A stretch of 16,614 nt of DNA from Nitrospirota bacterium (lineage in GTDB: Bacteria; Nitrospirota; Thermodesulfovibrionia; Thermodesulfovibrionales; Magnetobacteriaceae). Below are positions 15,340-16,614 of the stretch, piece by piece. Each line of letters begins with the position of its first letter. Position 1 is the stretch's first letter. Where the stretch lies: the NCBI GenBank assembly GCA_015232165.1, contig JADGAE010000014.1, forward strand, positions 1 through 16,614. Direction: 5' to 3'. The notes under the pieces were generated by a model. That model saw only the letters and a list, made by a program, of their open reading frames with translations. It did not search any database and was not told the DNA's origin. Made by a program: the position numbers and the translations under genes.

Positions 15340-15500
15340 TAAAACTCCTCCTTCTCTTTATCATATTAGTGCATGTTGTCTTTGTGATATGTGTACTATA
15401 TATATGTCGAGTTTTACATAATGAGTATATAATGCTATTATTTGTAACGTTTTACGTATCGCATGTAAACGCCCGGGAAACGCCTGACAGGCCGGAACGC
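15340..15500 (-). promoter_or_regulatory. AT-rich leader upstream of the virion operon, weak promoter candidate
   Basis: This stretch, upstream of the portal on the minus strand, should hold the operon promoter. A TATACT-like -10 box (complement of 15424-15429) is present, but no good -35 box lies 16-18 bases away. Two near-identical 10-base motifs, TAYGTAAAAC on the minus strand (complement of 15411-15420 and 15449-15458, one difference), lie on either side of it, so one could act as an activator or repressor site. Ribosome site AAGGAGG is at the portal end. No gene seems to lie here: the only open frame on the plus strand (15369-15560) is hydrophobic at its start but lacks a ribosome site and runs into a repeat. 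Confidence 0.3.
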
Positions 15501-15540
15501 ATTTTGAGCCGGGGGGCGGCTGCCCCCATTGACCCCATTA
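15501..15540 (-). repeat. Partial copy of the GC-rich repeat, opposite orientation
   Basis: On the minus strand this reads TAATGGGGTCAATGGGGGC, then a hairpin GGGGGC-AGCC-GCCCCC (complement of 15512-15527). The opening TAATGGGGTCAA also begins the plus-strand copy at 15670, so the two are related and inverted. The hairpin lacks a strong T-run on the minus strand, so it is not an obvious terminator. The piece from 15541 to 15669 between the two copies is AT-rich and shows no gene or clear motif. Confidence 0.55.
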
Positions 15541-15669
15541 TGTCAGCGGTTTATACATAATATTTCGACCGAGCTACTGCAGAAAGTCCGGAATTAACTG
15601 CAACTACCCGATATAATCTTAGTTTATAGCGCGTTTCGATTTGGTTAAATACAAAATACATGGCATTTT

Positions 15670-15742
15670 TAATGGGGTCAAGGGGACTGGTCCCCTTGTA
15701 GGGGAGGTCAAGGAGGGGGCGGAGCCGCCCTCCTTTTTTTTG
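15670..15742 (+). repeat. GC-rich intergenic hairpin repeat, right copy, with terminator form
   Basis: Two hairpins lie in succession. The first pairs CAAGGGGA (15679-15686) with TCCCCTTG (15691-15698), loop CTGG. The second runs AGGAGGGGGCGG-AG-CCGCCCTCCT with a two-base bulge, followed by a run of eight T (15734-15741). The second is a good intrinsic terminator shape in plus-strand reading, but no plus-strand gene ends just upstream here, so it may simply be carried as part of the repeat. The same unit, in the same orientation, begins at window position 1, at the other end of the phage module. Confidence 0.7.
15711..15741 (+). terminator. Rho-independent terminator-shaped hairpin within the right repeat
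   Basis: A GC-rich stem with loop AG is followed directly by eight T in plus-strand reading. It would stop plus-strand transcription entering the intergenic region before the transporter gene, or separate it from stray transcription. It lies about 200 bases upstream of that gene's start. Confidence 0.5.
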
Positions 15743-15874
15743 TATTGCACGCAATCAAAACGAGCTATATATGCCGGAATAAATTCACCGTGCAATACCG
15801 TGAACTTAATTTGAGATGAGGTGGATTGAATCAGGGCTATGGCATAAGAAATATCGTGCCATTTAAAGTGCAAT
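15742..15874 (+). promoter_or_regulatory. Three GTGCAAT/ATTGCAC half-sites upstream of the transporter gene
   Basis: A perfect 10-base inverted repeat is formed by GTATTGCACG (15742-15751) and CGTGCAATAC (15789-15798), with a 37-base spacer. A third half-site, GTGCAAT, lies at 15868-15874, about 20 bases before the extended -10 box. The spacing suggests regulator-binding sites, but chance occurrence is possible and no regulator is known for it from this window. Confidence 0.3.
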
Positions 15875-15890
15875 TTATCTGACATGGGAA

Positions 15891-15899
15891 TGTTATACT
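15891..15899 (+). promoter_or_regulatory. Extended -10 promoter element of the transporter gene
   Basis: TGTTATACT matches the extended -10 form (TG, one base, then TATACT, five of six positions of TATAAT). No good -35 box is seen at the usual distance, which is compatible with extended -10 promoters. Transcription would begin near 15906, leaving a leader of only about ten bases that begins with AGGTG, the ribosome site of the gene. Confidence 0.4.
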
Positions 15900-15916
15900 A
15901 AAGACAGGTGCGGAAG

Positions 15917-16614
15917 GTGAGATTGCCTAAACACATAAAGATTACCATAACGGTAGTTGTAACCCTGCTGATAGGGACACTCTGCCCAATGACGTCTTCT
16001 TACGCCTCATCGGACACCCCCACTGATCCTCGTTACTCTAAGTACGAATTTGGAAAAGGGGAAAACGTAATAAACATGGGTATTCAGCCAATGGCTTTGC
16101 CGGAGGTCGTAATCACAGAGACCATGAGCCGTGATACCGTGCTTTATGACATGCTCAGAGGGATGGGGCTTGAGATCAGATTTTTTCCATTCTTTAAGGG
16201 CGCTGATGTAAATCAGTTCCTCTTGCGGGGTGACCTCCAGGTGGGTGTAGGAGGTGATATGCCTGCCATTGTGGCTACTTCTACGGACAAGGTGGTTGTA
16301 TCGTCTCTGATGCAGTATGGTTTCACCTCAATTGTCGCAAGGAAACACATGAGGATAAAAGACTTACGCGGTGCCAGGATAGGTTATCCCTTTGGTTCAA
16401 ATGCCCACTATACCCTCCTTAACGCCCTGTCCATAGGCGGTAATACGCCCAAAGACGCCCACCTTGTCAAGCTGAATGTAACGGAGATGGTTGATGCGCT
16501 CAAGAACCGCAAGATAGATGCCTTCTCCGCCTGGGACCCCGTAGTGACAGAGGCCATGATTACGCTGCCTGGTGTCGAGATTATCTACAACAAGGTTGTT
16601 TCCGGTTATCTCTA
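15917..16614 (+). CDS. NitT/TauT-family ABC transporter substrate-binding protein, 3' end beyond the window
   Basis: The first 232 codons are present; the gene runs off the window. A Sec signal peptide spans about residues 5-30 (KHIKITITVVVTLLIGTL, with a cleavage likely after SYA). The mature part is a type II periplasmic binding protein of the SsuA/TauA/NMT1 sort: VGVGGDMPAIVA (strand-loop that lines the ligand cleft), IKDLRGARIGYPFGSNAHY, and IDAFSAWDPVVTEAM are hallmark segments. Such proteins capture nitrate, taurine, sulphonates, or related ligands for import; substrate cannot be assigned here. GTG 15917 is used, since AGGTG lies 6 bases before it; GTG 15908 and TTG 15923 are alternatives in the same frame. 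It reads as an ordinary chromosomal gene, not part of the phage module, and marks its right boundary. Confidence 0.85.
   Translation, partial: MRLPKHIKITITVVVTLLIGTLCPMTSSYASSDTPTDPRYSKYEFGKGENVINMGIQPMALPEVVITETMSRDTVLYDMLRGMGLEIRFFPFFKGADVNQFLLRGDLQVGVGGDMPAIVATSTDKVVVSSLMQYGFTSIVARKHMRIKDLRGARIGYPFGSNAHYTLLNALSIGGNTPKDAHLVKLNVTEMVDALKNRKIDAFSAWDPVVTEAMITLPGVEIIYNKVVSGYL

Noticed and set aside
15369..15560. Plus-strand 63-codon open frame with a hydrophobic start
   Set aside because: No ribosome site is present, the hydrophobicity follows from the T-rich DNA, and it ends inside the inverted repeat copy.
15619..15885. Minus-strand 88-codon open frame upstream of the transporter gene
   Set aside because: It has no ribosome site before its ATG, its second half is the translation of the GC-rich hairpin repeat, and it overlaps regulatory-looking sequence. 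Its first 45 codons look protein-like, so a decayed gene fragment cannot be fully excluded.
1..16614. CRISPR arrays, tRNA or rRNA genes, insertion sequence transposases
   Set aside because: No regularly spaced repeat array, no cloverleaf-like segment, and no transposase-like reading frame was found; the repeats present are palindromic intergenic units or part of the fibre gene.

Overview
The window holds a compact bacteriophage head-and-tail gene module of about 15 kb. Fourteen genes run on the minus strand from 15339 down to 85. To the right, on the plus strand, lies the start of an ordinary bacterial gene for an exported NitT/TauT-type ABC transporter binding protein (from 15917 to the window edge). 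Short-tailed (podovirus-like) architecture is suggested because a portal, scaffold candidate, HK97-fold coat protein, SU10/P22-like adaptor and tail-nozzle-like protein are all present, and no tape measure, sheath, tail tube or baseplate gene is seen. The host looks like a Gram-negative bacterium with AUG/GUG starts, strong AAGGAGG ribosome sites and mid-range GC. GC-rich intergenic hairpins built around GGCGGAGCCGCC remind me of Nitrospirota (Magnetobacterium-like) genomes, but this is only a tentative guess from memory.

Layout, in transcription order (right to left). Head start: portal (13549-15339) and a 90-residue helical protein (13272-13544). Exported insert: a 134-residue signal-peptide protein (12845-13249), a 998-residue signal-peptide fibre-like protein (9849-12845) and a 95-residue membrane-anchored or secreted protein (9541-9828). 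Capsid: scaffold candidate (8895-9509), major coat protein (7914-8846) and a 137-residue beta-rich protein, perhaps decoration (7345-7758). Tail: adaptor (6581-7246), nozzle-like protein (5163-6572), and then four probable tail-tip or receptor-facing proteins (4249-5130, 2736-4079, 2163-2708, 85-2151). The genes are tightly packed. The three larger gaps (7759-7913, 7247-7344, 4080-4248) each carry a distinct palindromic or regulatory-looking structure.

The most unusual feature is the three consecutive genes with export signals set between the portal and the scaffold/coat genes. One of them is a very long fibre with tail-fibre repeats, whose start codon overlaps the stop of the preceding exported protein (TAATG). 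Virion fibres are normally cytoplasmic, so either these proteins act at the cell surface or the module has been modified for another use. No terminase, integrase, lysis or replication gene is present. The position just upstream of the portal, where the terminase would be expected, is instead a roughly 580-bp intergenic region followed by the transporter gene. Related GC-rich hairpin repeats lie at both ends of the module in the same orientation (1-52 and 15670-15742).

Several starts were revised from the longest open frame because ribosome-binding sites and stop overlaps favour shorter forms: 2151 rather than 2199, 9828 rather than 9858, and 12845 rather than 12863. Family assignments rest on my reading of the translated sequence, without database searches.
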